Shown: one piece after another, positions 10,349-19,409 of the stretch | Position numbering within the stretch: position 1 is the stretch's first letter | How the letters are laid out: every line of letters begins with the position of its first letter | Assembly: GCF_002205635.1 (NCBI RefSeq) | Contig: NZ_NISJ01000009.1 | Span: forward strand, 112,771 to 176,770 | Length of the DNA stretch: 64,000 bases | Direction: 5' to 3' | Source: Sphingopyxis witflariensis | Lineage (GTDB): Bacteria > Pseudomonadota > Alphaproteobacteria > Sphingomonadales > Sphingomonadaceae | Notes under the pieces: generated by a model | What the model was told of the DNA's origin: nothing | The model's database searches: none | Seen by the model: only the letters and a program-made list of their open reading frames with translations | Translations under genes and position numbers: made by a program

Positions 10349-11439
10349 GCCGAAATTCCTCCGCTGAGCGTCGGGACACTCAGCGCGTTAAACCCGTAAT
10401 GGGCGAGCCAGCGCAGGTCGCCGTCGAAGAAGGCGCGCAGGTCGTCCATGCCATATTTGAGCATCGCGAGCCGATCGACCCCGACGCCGAAAGCGAAGCC
10501 CTGCCATTCGTCGGGATCGAGCCCGCAATTGGCGATCACATGGCGGTTGACCATGCCGCTGCCGAGGAGTTCCATCCAGGCGTGGCCTTCGTCGTCACCA
10601 CTGCCTCCAACGATGCGGCGGCCCTTTTCCTGCTTGTAACCGACATCGACCTCGGCCGAGGGTTCGGTGAAGGGGAAATAGCTGGGGCGCAGGCGCAGGA
10701 CGATGTCGTCGCGCTCGAAATAGGCTTTGAGGAAGGTTTCGAGCGTCCATTTGAGGTGGCCCATATGGATGCCGCGGTCGATCACGAGCCCTTCGACCTG
10801 GTGGAACATCGGGGTGTGGGTCGCGTCGCTGTCGCTGCGATAGACGCGGCCCGGCGCGATGATGCGGATCGGCGGTTCTTCGCTCATCATCGTGCGGATC
10901 TGGACCGGCGAGGTGTGGGTGCGCAGCAGCATCGCGCGGCCTTCGGCATCCTTGTCGGGGAAATAGAAAGTGTCGTGCATCGCGCGCGCAGGGTGCGTTT
11001 CGGGGATGTTGAGCGCGGTGAAATTGCGCCAGTCATCCTCGATTTCGGGACCCGTCGCCACGGCAAAGCCCATGTCGGCGAAGATTTCGGCAAGCTCGTC
11101 CATCACCTGGCTGACCGGATGGACGCTGCCGCGCGGCGTGGCGTCGGCGGGGAGCGACATGTCGATCGCTTCGGCGGCGAGCTTGACGTCGAGTGCGGCG
11201 GCGTCGAGCGCCGCCTTGCGCGTCGCGATCGCGGCGGTCACTGCTTCGCGCAGGCCCTGAATCTCGGGCCCGCGCGACTGGCGTTCCTCGGGAGACAGGC
11301 TGCCGAGTGTTTTCAGAAGCGCAGTGACGCTCCCGGCTTTGCCCAGCGCCGCGACGCGTAGCGCTTCCAGCGCGTCGAGGTCGGCCGCCGCCGCTATATC
11401 GCCCACCAGCCGGGTCTGCATCGCCTGAACTTCGCTCAT
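10345..11439 (-). CDS. pheS: Phenylalanine--tRNA ligase alpha subunit
   Basis: Catalytic class II subunit of PheRS, 364 residues from the chosen start ([18 protein letters not shown]). Class II motifs are visible around [43 protein letters not shown] and the motif 3 region [17 protein letters not shown]. The open frame extends ten codons further upstream. The ATG at 11439 is preferred because AGGAC precedes it at about 8 nt and the protein then matches normal PheS N-termini. It is the first gene of the pheS-pheT pair, and no attenuator-like leader peptide was recognised upstream. Confidence 0.96.
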   Translation of the reverse strand: MSEVQAMQTRLVGDIAAAADLDALEALRVAALGKAGSVTALLKTLGSLSPEERQSRGPEIQGLREAVTAAIATRKAALDAAALDVKLAAEAIDMSLPADATPRGSVHPVSQVMDELAEIFADMGFAVATGPEIEDDWRNFTALNIPETHPARAMHDTFYFPDKDAEGRAMLLRTHTSPVQIRTMMSEEPPIRIIAPGRVYRSDSDATHTPMFHQVEGLVIDRGIHMGHLKWTLETFLKAYFERDDIVLRLRPSYFPFTEPSAEVDVGYKQEKGRRIVGGSGDDEGHAWMELLGSGMVNRHVIANCGLDPDEWQGFAFGVGVDRLAMLKYGMDDLRAFFDGDLRWLAHYGFNALSVPTLSGGISA

Positions 11440-11578
11440 CGTTATTCGTCCTGCCGCGGCGGGACGCATGACTGCGCCGCCGCTTGCTTCTCAATGACTG
11501 CAATTGGGTGCGGAGAGCCCGCCTTTGCCTTGCCGCCGCTTGCACCGAAGGCGCGGCGCGGGTCAACCCCGAACGGCG

Positions 11579-12484
11579 CTATCCGGCGGGTTTGTGCAGC
11601 CCCTGGACCGCTGCACCGGCGGCGGCGGCGCGGGCAAAGGCGGCGGCGCCCAATATCGGCTTCGACCGTCCTGCATAGGCGCGCGGACTCATCCCCATGA
11701 AGCGGTGAAAGTCATGGGTGAATTGCGCCTGGTCATAATATTGATGATCGAGCGCATCGATCCACGCCATCGACGGGTCGAGCATGAAGCGCCCGAGCGA
11801 GCGCAGGAAGCGCTGGCGGCGCAACAGCAATTTCGGCGAAAAGCCGAAGGCGCGGTGACTCAGCCGCTCGACCGAGCGTTCGGACAAGGACAATTTGGCC
11901 GCAAGATCGGCGACGGTCGCCAGATCGTCGTCGACGAGCGCGCGGTGCGCCGCGAGAATGGCGGGATCGTCGGGCGGCGCATCAGCGAGCAGGCCCGTCA
12001 GAAGCGAGTTGATCATCGCCGCTGCCGCATCATCATCCTGTTGCTGCCGCAACGCGCCGGCCAGCGACGCAAAGGCGGCGAAGGCGGGATGTTCGGCGCC
12101 GTCGCACGAACGGTCGGCAAGGTCATCGGCGGGCAGGGGGATGAACTTGGCCCAGCCCATCGGCAGGATGCCGATGCCCCAGGCGCGCATATTGCCGACG
12201 GTAAAGTGCGTTGCGTGGCTTGTCGGTCCGGTGACCGAGAAATGCGGGCTCGCGGTCAGGGGGGCGTCGCCGATCGCGGCGAGGGGCGCTTCGCCGTCGA
12301 TAAAACGCAAATTCGCCCATTCGGGGTGCAGATAATCGTCAATCCGTTCGCCATCGGGCACCGCGATATCGCTCAGGTAAATCGCGCTGACATAGGGGTG
12401 CAGATTTGCGGAGAGCGGAAAGAAGCGCGTGACGACATGAGCCCCCGGAGGAGAAATATCGGATGGGATGGTCCGGCCGTGCAT
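11579..12484 (-). CDS. AraC-family transcriptional regulator
   Basis: The 301-residue protein has two parts. The N-terminal domain has no identified ligand. The C-terminal AraC/XylS double helix-turn-helix covers about residues 195-290, with DLATVADLAAKLSLSERSVE for the first helix pair and YYDQAQFTHDFHRFMGMSP for the conserved second one. Such proteins usually control neighbouring or stress genes, but the target is unknown. A longer frame starts at a TTG at 12514; the ATG at 12484 is preferred, although neither has a strong ribosome-binding site. It is transcribed in the same direction as metA, with 386 bp between them. Confidence 0.85.
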   Translation of the reverse strand: MHGRTIPSDISPPGAHVVTRFFPLSANLHPYVSAIYLSDIAVPDGERIDDYLHPEWANLRFIDGEAPLAAIGDAPLTASPHFSVTGPTSHATHFTVGNMRAWGIGILPMGWAKFIPLPADDLADRSCDGAEHPAFAAFASLAGALRQQQDDDAAAAMINSLLTGLLADAPPDDPAILAAHRALVDDDLATVADLAAKLSLSERSVERLSHRAFGFSPKLLLRRQRFLRSLGRFMLDPSMAWIDALDHQYYDQAQFTHDFHRFMGMSPRAYAGRSKPILGAAAFARAAAAGAAVQGLHKPAG

Positions 12485-12870
12485 GTCCGCACATCTAGCT
12501 GACAATGTGGGCAAAGAACAATGTTACCGTATCTCGCGTGTCGGGTTTTTACAATTTTGCGGGCCTCGACTGGCGCATAGATGAAAGGTCCGTTTTCTGG
12601 AGGGAGCGGACAGGCCACGGAAGTTTCGGCCGTCGGCGTCAATGGATGGGATTGGCGTGGACCTGAAATAGACGACGGATTTTCCAGAGCTTTGTCCAAG
12701 CCGTCAGCTTTCTGCGACCCACGGCTATTCGGCTTGGACAGGGGGGCGATGGTTTTCTAGCGAAACCATTGTCGAGGCGGCGCGGGGCGAGAGCTTCGCG
12801 CCGCTTCTTCGTTCGGGAAGCAAGCAGGTGGCGCAGGGTAACAGAAATAGGGAGCGATCCGGCAAGATGG
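12485..12870. other. 386-bp intergenic stretch with three hairpins, no gene recognised
   Basis: No coding region with family features is visible between metA and the AraC-type gene. The stretch holds a perfect 10-bp inverted repeat (GTCCAAGCCG at 12694-12703 and CGGCTTGGAC at 12730-12739). A 7-bp one follows (ATGGTTT 12749-12755, AAACCAT 12763-12769), then a GC-rich 8-bp hairpin of GCGGCGCG type near 12780-12810. None is followed by a T-run on the minus strand, so they do not look like standard intrinsic terminators for metA. Confidence 0.5.
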
Positions 12871-13794
12871 TCAGAAATTCGGTCGCTCCGCATTCCCGCT
12901 ACCGATGAAATCAAAAGGCGTGGTTTGATAGATTTCGTTGATCCAGTTCGCGAACAGCAGGTGAGCATGGCCGCGCCATCGATTCTGCGGGGACCGGGTA
13001 GGATCGTCGGCCGGAAAATAGCTTTTCGGAAGCTGAGCAGGGCCGTCGCGGTGGTATTCATCCGCGAGCGTGCCGGTATCATATTCAAGGTGATTGAACA
13101 TGTGCAACGTGCTGTGAGCGCGGTCGTCGACCAGGCCCGCGCCGGCTTCGGCACTGCCGGCAAGAATCTGAAGCCCTTTCGCGCCCGCCAAAGCCGAAGG
13201 GCAAACTTCTGTCCAGCGCGAAACCGGAACATCGAAGTTATCTGAAAAACCCCGAAGATAGGGCGATGTGGGGGCAAGGTTCTGGTGGTTGAATATGCCG
13301 AAGGCTTTGCGCGACAGGTCGCGCTTCGGTATGCCGTGAAAGTGGAAAAGCGCGGCTTGTGCAGCCCAGCAGATCGTGAAGCAGCGATGGACATGCGTTT
13401 GGGTCCAATCAAGGATCGACCGCAGTTCGGGCCAATAGCGAACATCCTCATAAGGCAGACGCTCGACGGGTGCGCCCGTGATGATGAAGCCGTCGAATCG
13501 CTCGGCGCTAACGTCGCTCCACGGTCGATAGAATGCCGCCATGTGATCGGCCGATGTGTTGCGTGAGATGTGATCTGTGATCCGCACCAGCGTCAATTCG
13601 ATTTGAAGCGGGGTTGCCCCAAGCAGTCGGGCTAGCTGGGTTTCGGTGCTGATCTTGTTTGGCATGAGGTTGAGCAAACCGATCCGCAGCGGCCGGATGT
13701 CCTGGCGTACTGCATCGGCTTCACCCATCACCATAACCCCCTCGGCCTCAAGCGTATGTCGAGCAGGGAGCTGATCGGGTATTGTTATCGGCAC
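12871..13794 (-). CDS. metA: Homoserine O-acyltransferase MetA, predicted acetyl-CoA type
   Basis: MetA acylates homoserine in the first committed step of methionine synthesis. The GTG at 13794 gives [19 protein letters not shown], aligned with the usual MPI..PDELPA start, and is preceded by AGAGGA. With this start the catalytic residues fall at Cys142, His235 and Glu237, exactly the E. coli numbering. The frame stays open to a GTG at 13884, which would add 30 Lys/Arg-rich residues. Position 111 is Glu (TGAPVERL) where E. coli has Gly. In characterised MetA proteins this Glu is linked to acetyl-CoA rather than succinyl-CoA use. Substrate choice here is therefore an inference. Confidence 0.93.
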   Translation of the reverse strand: MPITIPDQLPARHTLEAEGVMVMGEADAVRQDIRPLRIGLLNLMPNKISTETQLARLLGATPLQIELTLVRITDHISRNTSADHMAAFYRPWSDVSAERFDGFIITGAPVERLPYEDVRYWPELRSILDWTQTHVHRCFTICWAAQAALFHFHGIPKRDLSRKAFGIFNHQNLAPTSPYLRGFSDNFDVPVSRWTEVCPSALAGAKGLQILAGSAEAGAGLVDDRAHSTLHMFNHLEYDTGTLADEYHRDGPAQLPKSYFPADDPTRSPQNRWRGHAHLLFANWINEIYQTTPFDFIGSGNAERPNF

Positions 13795-14062
13795 GGTGCG
13801 TCGCTTCCTCTTTCGGGGGCGACGCTTGGTGGCTTGATCCGTTTCAGTTGCCGGCTCGGCCACATCCTCCTTGCGGAGTGCCACCTTGCCCGGATTGGCA
13901 GGTTGGCGTTGGGCGTCGCCCCAACTCTTGATGTTCGATTCGTCTTACGTCGCTGGAGCAGACTTCGCAACGGCCGGTGTGGGCGGTCCTGTGGCGAATC
14001 GGAACGACGCGAGACGGCTGCTTCCGGATAGCCGCTATCCGTATACTGCTTCCCAAACGAAA
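13795..14062 (-). promoter_or_regulatory. Leader region of metA with two hairpins
   Basis: About 270 bp lie between the rplT terminator and the preferred metA start. On the transcribed strand they contain a perfect 7-bp hairpin (CGGATAG 14025-14031, CTATCCG 14035-14041) and a 6-bp hairpin with a 6-nt loop (GTTGGG 13908-13913, CCCAAC 13920-13925). Alphaproteobacterial metA genes often carry a SAM-II riboswitch, but its conserved core was not recognised here. The region could be a different leader or just promoter DNA. Confidence 0.3.
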
Positions 14063-14089
14063 AAGGGCGGCCCCGATGGGACCGCCCTT
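14063..14089 (-). terminator. Rho-independent terminator of rpmI-rplT
   Basis: On the minus strand a 12-bp stem (one U-G wobble) with a 3-nt AUC loop is followed at once by a T-run. It lies about 25 bp past the rplT stop and separates this operon from metA. Confidence 0.9.
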
Positions 14090-14114
14090 GTTTCTTTTGC
14101 CTTGGCGTGAAGCG

Positions 14115-14480
14115 TCAGGCTGCCTTGGGCAGCGCTGCCTTCGCCTGGCTGATGATCGTGGCAAAAACATTGCCTTCGTTCATCGCCAGGTCGGCCATGA
14201 TTTTCCGGTCGAGATCGATCCCGGCCAGCTTCACGCCGTGCATGAACTGCGAATAGGTCAGACCTTCGGCGCGAACCGCAGCGTTGATGCGCTGGATCCA
14301 CAGAGCGCGGAAGTTGCGCTTCTTAACCTTGCGGTCGCGATAGGCATACTGGCCGGCCTTTTCGACCGCCTGCTTGGCGATACGAATGGTGTTCTTGCGA
14401 CGGCCATAATAGCCCTTCGCCTGTTCCAATACGCGTTTGTGCTTGGCGCGCGTGGTAACGCCGCGTTTGATGCGTGACAT
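14115..14480 (-). CDS. rplT: 50S ribosomal protein L20
   Basis: L20 binds 23S rRNA early in 50S assembly. The 121-residue protein starts [18 protein letters not shown] and has the conserved [19 protein letters not shown] and [18 protein letters not shown] segments. It follows rpmI by 12 bp in the usual rpmI-rplT pair. infC is not next to the pair here, unlike in many bacteria. An intrinsic terminator follows. Confidence 0.98.
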   Translation of the reverse strand: MSRIKRGVTTRAKHKRVLEQAKGYYGRRKNTIRIAKQAVEKAGQYAYRDRKVKKRNFRALWIQRINAAVRAEGLTYSQFMHGVKLAGIDLDRKIMADLAMNEGNVFATIISQAKAALPKAA

Positions 14481-14492
14481 TCCAGGGGCTCC

Positions 14493-14696
14493 TTACTTCA
14501 GGCCGTAGGGCGCCCAGAGGCGCACATGTGCCGTATCCGCTTCGCTGAGCACGCTGGTGCCGCGGTTGGTACGGATATATTTCGCATTATGGCTGCTCAG
14601 GCGGTGACGCTTGCCGACGACGCCGTGCTTCACTTTGCCGGAGGCGGTGAATTTGAAGCGTTTCTTCACACCGCTCTTGGTCTTCATTTTGGGCAT
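14493..14696 (-). CDS. rpmI: 50S ribosomal protein L35
   Basis: The 67-residue small ribosomal protein begins MPKMKTKSGVKKRFKFTASG and ends RLWAPYGLK. The open frame extends upstream to 14801, but the ATG at 14696 gives the normal family start and length. It is the first gene of the rpmI-rplT operon, 12 bp before rplT. Confidence 0.97.
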   Translation of the reverse strand: MPKMKTKSGVKKRFKFTASGKVKHGVVGKRHRLSSHNAKYIRTNRGTSVLSEADTAHVRLWAPYGLK

Positions 14697-14822
14697 TTTG
14701 GTCTCCTTAGGAAGTCCGTTTGCGTAGCGACATGGCAGCCCTTTCAGCCAGTCGTTACAATCGGAAGCGGCGCGCCTAGACGGATTCGCGCTGAAATGCA
14801 AGCGGTGCCGGGGATCAAAAGA

Positions 14823-14850
14823 AACGGGGACCCGTCGCCGGGCCCCCGTT
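14823..14850 (-). terminator. Rho-independent terminator after the outer-membrane protein gene
   Basis: On the minus strand a 12-bp stem with one G-U pair and a GCGA loop is followed by TCTTTT. It sits 27 bp past the stop of the barrel protein gene. Confidence 0.85.
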
Positions 14851-14876
14851 CTTTCACATCATGAACGACGCTGGGT

Positions 14877-15464
14877 TCAGAAACGAACGCCCATTCCGAC
14901 GCCGACGTGGCGGCGTTGGAACTTGATTCCGCCGATGCGGCCATTGTCGCCATAGCCGGCTTCGGCCCGGACATAGAATTTATCGCCAAAGCCATGCTCA
15001 TAACCGATCGCGCCCTGAACGCCCGAACCGCTGTCGGTCTCTCGCAACGCGCCAACCTGCGCTTCGAGGCGAAGCTTGGCATAGCCGACCTTGCCGTAGA
15101 TCTGGCCCTTGCTGCCGACGGCATAGCCGATGTGCAGTCCGGCGGCGAGATTGTCCTTCACCTTCAGGTAATCGGCACCGTCGCTGGTTTTGACCGACGA
15201 TTTTTCGAAGGTGAGATAGGGGCCGACGACGACCGACGAGCTGACCGCGATATCGAAACCGACTTCGCCGCCAAATGCGACCGCGCTGCCAAGCTTGTAG
15301 ACATCGTCATCTTCGTCGTCGATGTCGCTGACGGTCGGCGTTTCATAGGTTGCGCGCGCTTCGACGCGAAGGCCTGCCTTGGCATTGCTTTCGCTGCCTT
15401 CCTGCGCAAGCGCGGGCGAAGCAAAGCCGACCGCGCAGGCCGCAGCCAAAATCAATTTTTTCAT
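14877..15464 (-). CDS. Outer-membrane beta-barrel protein (opacity/porin-like)
   Basis: A 195-residue protein with a clear signal peptide (MKKLILAAACAVGFASPALA, cut after AQ). It then shows alternating short strands rich in Gly, Tyr and Val, such as GEVGFDIAV, VVVGPYLTFE and GQIYGKVGYAKLRLEA. It ends with an aromatic C-terminal strand VGVGMGVRF, typical of proteins inserted by BamA. This is consistent with an eight-stranded OmpA/Opa-like barrel. Its exact role is unknown. GGGGGA precedes the ATG, and the gene is a single unit ended by a strong terminator. Confidence 0.82.
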   Translation of the reverse strand: MKKLILAAACAVGFASPALAQEGSESNAKAGLRVEARATYETPTVSDIDDEDDDVYKLGSAVAFGGEVGFDIAVSSSVVVGPYLTFEKSSVKTSDGADYLKVKDNLAAGLHIGYAVGSKGQIYGKVGYAKLRLEAQVGALRETDSGSGVQGAIGYEHGFGDKFYVRAEAGYGDNGRIGGIKFQRRHVGVGMGVRF

Positions 15465-15557
15465 TTATTCCCCCAAATATAGTGGACGCTATCTTCGCGT
15501 CGGGGGTGCCGGTAGCAGTATTGTCGCTGGTGTAAAGCGAAGATACTGTAAAATTTC

Positions 15558-15704
15558 CTAAAAACTGGCGCCGTCGACTTTGTGAATTGTCAGGGCGTCA
15601 AGGTCGGCGTCGGGGACGCAGCGCAAATTCACTGCGGCCATCTTCTCGCCCGAGGGGCCGGTGCCGACCGAAAAGCCATGAATCCATCCTTCCCGGTTAA
15701 TGGT
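15558..15704 (-). pseudogene. C-terminal remnant of a GFA-family (glutathione-dependent formaldehyde-activating type) protein
   Basis: Directly downstream of the phosphatase gene, in a different frame, the minus strand encodes GWIHGFSVGTGPSGEKMAAV followed by NLRCVPDADLDALTIHKVDG and a TAG stop at 15560-15558. The pattern (MAxVNLRC, then DLDAL, then a final FDGxSx-like end) resembles the C-terminus of GFA-domain proteins. No start codon with a ribosome-binding site and no zinc-binding N-terminal domain are present, because the frame runs back into the phosphatase gene. It therefore looks like the surviving tail of a truncated gene. Family assignment is from pattern memory only. Confidence 0.42.
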
Positions 15705-16476
15705 GGCAGGCGAGTCCTTCGATCACATCCTCGAGCCGCGCCGGATCGCCGAGCGCGAGGACATGGCCCGCGCTGTCGGCGTTCAGCGGGTCGCCGTTCC
15801 AGTCGCACATCGTGCCGCCCGCGCCCTCGACGATCGGGACGAGCGCGGCATAGTCGTGGAGCTTCAGCCCTGCCTCGACCACCAGGTCGATATGGCCGCT
15901 GGCGAGCAGGCCATAATTATAGCAGTCGCCGCCGAAGATCAGCCGTTTGTGCGCGGTCTGGCCGGCGAGTGCCATGAAATGTTCGGCGTCATGGTCGGCG
16001 AAATATTGCGGTCCCGTCGTTGCGAGGGTCGCGTCGGCGAGTTTGCGGCAGGCGCGGGTACGCACGGGCTGGCCATTGAACAGCGTCGGCTTGCCCAGCG
16101 CGCCGACCCAGCGTTCGCCGCCGATCGGCTGGTCGATGATGCCGAGCACGGGCCAGCCGTCCTGCAGCAGCGCGATCAGGGTGCCGAAGATCGGGCGGCC
16201 GGCCATGAAGCTGACCGTGCCGTCGATCGGGTCGAGCACCCATTGCCGCGACGCATCGACGCGTTCGGCGCCATATTCTTCGCCGATGATGCCGTCGTCT
16301 GGACGTTCGGTGCTCAGGATGCTGCGCATCGCGGCCTCGGCGGCGCGATCGGCCTCGGTCACCGGCGAGGCGTCGGCCTTGGCTTCATGGGTGAAGGCGG
16401 CCCGAAACAGCGGGCGGATCGCCGCGCCAGCGGCGTCGGCGAGGCGGTGGGCGAGGGCGATGTCGTCAGTGCGCAT
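15697..16476 (-). CDS. hisN: Inositol-monophosphatase-family phosphatase, probably histidinol-phosphatase HisN
   Basis: The 259-residue protein is a magnesium-dependent sugar-phosphate phosphatase. It has SPVTEADRAAE, IIGEEYG (metal Glu), VLDPIDGTVSFMAG (metal Asp pair and Gly-Thr) and the C-terminal HDYAALVPIVEGAGG. In alphaproteobacteria this subgroup often supplies histidinol-phosphatase for histidine synthesis. Inositol-1-phosphatase is the alternative, and the sequence alone does not settle it. The stop at 15697 overlaps the GFA-like remnant. Confidence 0.85.
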   Translation of the reverse strand: MRTDDIALAHRLADAAGAAIRPLFRAAFTHEAKADASPVTEADRAAEAAMRSILSTERPDDGIIGEEYGAERVDASRQWVLDPIDGTVSFMAGRPIFGTLIALLQDGWPVLGIIDQPIGGERWVGALGKPTLFNGQPVRTRACRKLADATLATTGPQYFADHDAEHFMALAGQTAHKRLIFGGDCYNYGLLASGHIDLVVEAGLKLHDYAALVPIVEGAGGTMCDWNGDPLNADSAGHVLALGDPARLEDVIEGLACHH

Positions 16477-16546
16477 GGGGGCTCCAGTGAGTCATGGTCT
16501 CTGGCCATGCCGCCCGGCCGCGCAATTGTCACTGGCCAATATCACG

Positions 16547-18136
16547 CTAGAGCAGCCAGTCGATCGGCAGGTGCGAGAGGAGCCAGATCGACGTGCGGTC
16601 CCATGTGGTTGTCCCGGGTTCGGTGGTCAGGATGCCGCGCTTTCCTTTTGCCGCGTCAATCCATTCGAGCTTGCCCTGCGGCGACCGTGTGACGGCATAG
16701 CTGTGATCGGGCAGCCGTTCGCGCAGCCCGTCGGCGACCAGGCCCGACAAATAGGGGCTGTCGATCACGAAGCCCATTTCGCAATTGAGCTGGGCCGAGC
16801 GCGGATCGAAATTGAACGAGCCGACGAACAGCAACCGCCGGTCGACGACGAAGGTTTTGGCGTGCAGGCTTTCGCCGCCGCCGCTGAAGCGGGTGGCCTT
16901 ATTCTCGGGCTCTTCGGCGCGGCCCTGCGGGCCCGGGCGAACCTCGAACAATCGGACCCCGGCGTCGAGCAGGGGCTTGCGCTTCTTGATATAGCCGGCG
17001 TGGACCAGCGGAACGTCGGTGACGGCAAAGCTGTTGGTGACGACCAGCGTATCGACCCCGCGCGCCGCGAGGCCGGTGAGCAGGCTGGTCCCGAAATCGG
17101 CGGGAACGAAATAGCCCGAGACGAGGTCGAAGCTGCTCCGCGCGTCGGCGATCACCGGTTTCAGCCGGTTGATCAGCAGCGACTCGGGGGGCTCGGCCCC
17201 CAGCGCCTTTGCCGGATCGTCGCTGAACAATTGCACGTTAGTCCATTGCCAGTTCAGCGTCTGGCTCATCGCGCCCTGAATGAAGGCGGTCCCGGCGATC
17301 GCCTGACGATATTGCTGGCCGCGCAGGCTGTTCGATTCGGGCGGGTCGCGCAGCGCATCCATGGGCTCGGTGCGATCGGCGGCGAGCAGCATCTCGGCGG
17401 GATAGGCCGATCGGCTGTTCCAATATTGGTCGAACTGCGCCGACACCGCGGGCAGCACCGCGCCGATCGCCAGTGCGTCCATGTCGATGAACAGGCCGTC
17501 CTGTTCGGCGCCGAAATATTCGTCGCCGACATTGCGCCCGCCGACGATCGTTACCGCGCCGTCGATGGTCAGCGACTTGTTGTGCATCCGCCGGTTGAGG
17601 CGGGGAAAGGCGAAAATATAATTGGCCGGGCGGACGCGCCGCAAGGTCAGCGGGTTGAACAGGCGCACCTCGATCCCCGGATGCGCATTGGCGCCCGCGA
17701 GCATCGGGTCGAGCCCGGCGGTGGTGTTGTCGTCGATGAGCAGGCGGACGCGCACGCCGCGGTCGGCGGCCTTGACCAGTTCGGAGAGCAGGATGCGGCC
17801 CGACAGGTCATTGTGCCAGATATAATATTGCAGATCGACCGACTGCTGCGCGGCGCGGATCATTTCGACCCGCGCGGCAAAGGCGTCGAGGGCGTCGGGG
17901 AGCAGATAAATGCCGCTTTTTCCCGGATGCTGCACTGACGCCGAAGCGACCGCTGCGGCGACCGGGCTATTCGGGTCGGCAAAGGCCTGGCTGCTCCGCC
18001 TTCCTTCGAGCGACGGCAGAGGGAAGGCCGCCCACAGCGCCAGCGCCAGCAGGGCGAAGCTTCCGGTCAGGAAGGTCAGAGAGGTCAGCATGCGCCGGAG
18101 GAACCGACGGCGGCGTGGGTGTCCCTGTTCAGGCAA
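16547..18136 (-). CDS. Phospholipase-D-family protein (cardiolipin-synthase-like)
   Basis: A 529-residue protein with an N-terminal membrane or signal segment (about residues 17-40, LTSLTFLTGSFALLALALW). It has two HKD motifs: HNKSLTID at 186-193 and HAKTFVVD at 426-433. Each is followed by the Gly/Asn-rich stretch typical of PLD enzymes (VGGRNVGDEYF; VGSFNFDPRS). Two HKD motifs form one active site that transfers or hydrolyses phosphatidyl groups. Bacterial members include cardiolipin synthases. The frame opens at a TTG; an ATG 15 codons in (18091) would still keep the membrane segment, so the start is uncertain. Confidence 0.85.
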   Translation of the reverse strand: MPEQGHPRRRRFLRRMLTSLTFLTGSFALLALALWAAFPLPSLEGRRSSQAFADPNSPVAAAVASASVQHPGKSGIYLLPDALDAFAARVEMIRAAQQSVDLQYYIWHNDLSGRILLSELVKAADRGVRVRLLIDDNTTAGLDPMLAGANAHPGIEVRLFNPLTLRRVRPANYIFAFPRLNRRMHNKSLTIDGAVTIVGGRNVGDEYFGAEQDGLFIDMDALAIGAVLPAVSAQFDQYWNSRSAYPAEMLLAADRTEPMDALRDPPESNSLRGQQYRQAIAGTAFIQGAMSQTLNWQWTNVQLFSDDPAKALGAEPPESLLINRLKPVIADARSSFDLVSGYFVPADFGTSLLTGLAARGVDTLVVTNSFAVTDVPLVHAGYIKKRKPLLDAGVRLFEVRPGPQGRAEEPENKATRFSGGGESLHAKTFVVDRRLLFVGSFNFDPRSAQLNCEMGFVIDSPYLSGLVADGLRERLPDHSYAVTRSPQGKLEWIDAAKGKRGILTTEPGTTTWDRTSIWLLSHLPIDWLL

Positions 18137-18224
18137 TCCGCCCCCCGTCTGCCATCATCCTGTCCCATGCCCTGCGTTCCTCACGCAAAGTCTGGGCGCA
18201 AAGCGGCGACAAGGCAATGTGTCC

Positions 18225-19160
18225 TTAGTCGAACAGGCTGCTGACCGAGCTTTCGTCGGCGATCCGCTTGATCGCTTCGCCGAGCAGGGGCGCGACGGTC
18301 AGGGCGCGGACCTTTTTGCTGTCGTTGACCGCGTCGGTGGGCTGGATCGAATCGGTGATCACCAGTTCGGTAAGCTCGCTCGCCTCGACGCGCGCGACCG
18401 CGCCGCCCGACAGGACGCCATGGGTGCAATAAGCGACGACGCCTTCGGCGCCCGCAGCCTTCAGCGCGGCGGCGGCGTTGCAGAGCGTGCCCGCCGAGTC
18501 GACGATATCATCGATCAGGATGCAGAAGCGGCCCTTCACATCGCCGATGATGTTCATGACTTCGGATTCGCCGGCACGTTCGCGGCGCTTGTCGACGATC
18601 GCCAGCGGGGCGTTGTCGAGCCGCTTGGCGAGCGCGCGGGCGCGCACCACGCCGCCGACGTCGGGCGACACGACCATCAGATTCTTGCCGCCGAAGCGGG
18701 CCTGAATGTCGGCGCTCATCACCGGCGCGGCATAGAGATTGTCGGTCGGGATATCGAAGAAACCCTGGATCTGCCCGGCGTGGAGGTCGATCGCGAGGAC
18801 GCGGTCGGCGCCCGAAGTGGTGATGAGGTTCGCGACGAGCTTGGCCGAGATCGGCGTGCGCGGACCGGGTTTGCGGTCCTGGCGGGCATAGCCGAAATAG
18901 GGGATGACCGCAGTGATGCGCTTCGCCGAGGCGCGGCGCAGCGCGTCGGTGATGATCAGCAGCTCCATCAGATTGTCGTTCGCCGGGAAATTGGTCGGCT
19001 GGACGATGAAGACATCCTGGCCGCGGACATTCTCGTGAATTTCGACGAAGACTTCCTCGTCGGCAAAACGGCGGACGCTGGTGTCGGTCAGCGGCAGTTC
19101 CAGATAGTCCGCGATCGCGCGGGCGAGCGGAAGATTGCTGTTGCCGGAGATGAGTTTCAT
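18225..19160 (-). CDS. prs: Ribose-phosphate pyrophosphokinase
   Basis: PRPP synthetase makes phosphoribosyl pyrophosphate from ribose 5-phosphate and ATP for nucleotides, histidine and NAD. The 311-residue protein starts [13 protein letters not shown]. It has the regulatory-flexible region [36 protein letters not shown] and the PRPP loop [12 protein letters not shown]. The frame extends three codons to a TTG at 19169, but the ATG at 19160 gives the standard N-terminus. Confidence 0.97.
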   Translation of the reverse strand: MKLISGNSNLPLARAIADYLELPLTDTSVRRFADEEVFVEIHENVRGQDVFIVQPTNFPANDNLMELLIITDALRRASAKRITAVIPYFGYARQDRKPGPRTPISAKLVANLITTSGADRVLAIDLHAGQIQGFFDIPTDNLYAAPVMSADIQARFGGKNLMVVSPDVGGVVRARALAKRLDNAPLAIVDKRRERAGESEVMNIIGDVKGRFCILIDDIVDSAGTLCNAAAALKAAGAEGVVAYCTHGVLSGGAVARVEASELTELVITDSIQPTDAVNDSKKVRALTVAPLLGEAIKRIADESSVSSLFD

Positions 19161-19272
19161 GGGGTGCAAAGCCCTTTCGCGCGGGGATGGGGGTTGCGCG
19201 CCCCCTTAGCCAGCGCGGACCGATAGGGGAAGGGGTTAAAGCCATGGCGGCGGGTTGGTGCCTTTGCGGGTT

Positions 19273-19403
19273 CTCCCTGTGCCGGAGGCGTGGGGAGGGG
19301 GACCGTCGCCGCAGGCGATGGTGGAGGGGCTGCGACGGAAGCGCCAAAGGCCCCTCCGTCAGCGCTTCGCGCTGCCACCTCCCCATGCCTCCGGCACAGG
19401 GAG
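19273..19403. repeat. Intergenic element with terminal inverted repeats, copy 1
   Basis: The element begins CTCCCTGTGCCGGAGGC (19273-19289) and ends with its exact complement (19387-19403). The pairing continues inward for about nine more bases with one mismatch. The interior carries TGGAGGGGCTGC, GCGCCAAAG and CCTCCGTCAGCGCTTCGCGC. It is shared with a second copy at 52545-52679. It sits between prs and the downstream gene and ends seven bases before that gene's stop codon. It has no coding capacity, so it is a MITE/REP-like dispersed repeat. Confidence 0.85.
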
Positions 19404-19409
19404 GATTGA

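Noticed and set aside
12780..12815. metA terminator hairpin
   Set aside because: A GC-rich stem is present but no T-run follows on the minus strand.
13795..14062. SAM-II riboswitch upstream of metA
   Set aside because: The conserved pseudoknot core was not recognised by eye; only plain hairpins are visible.
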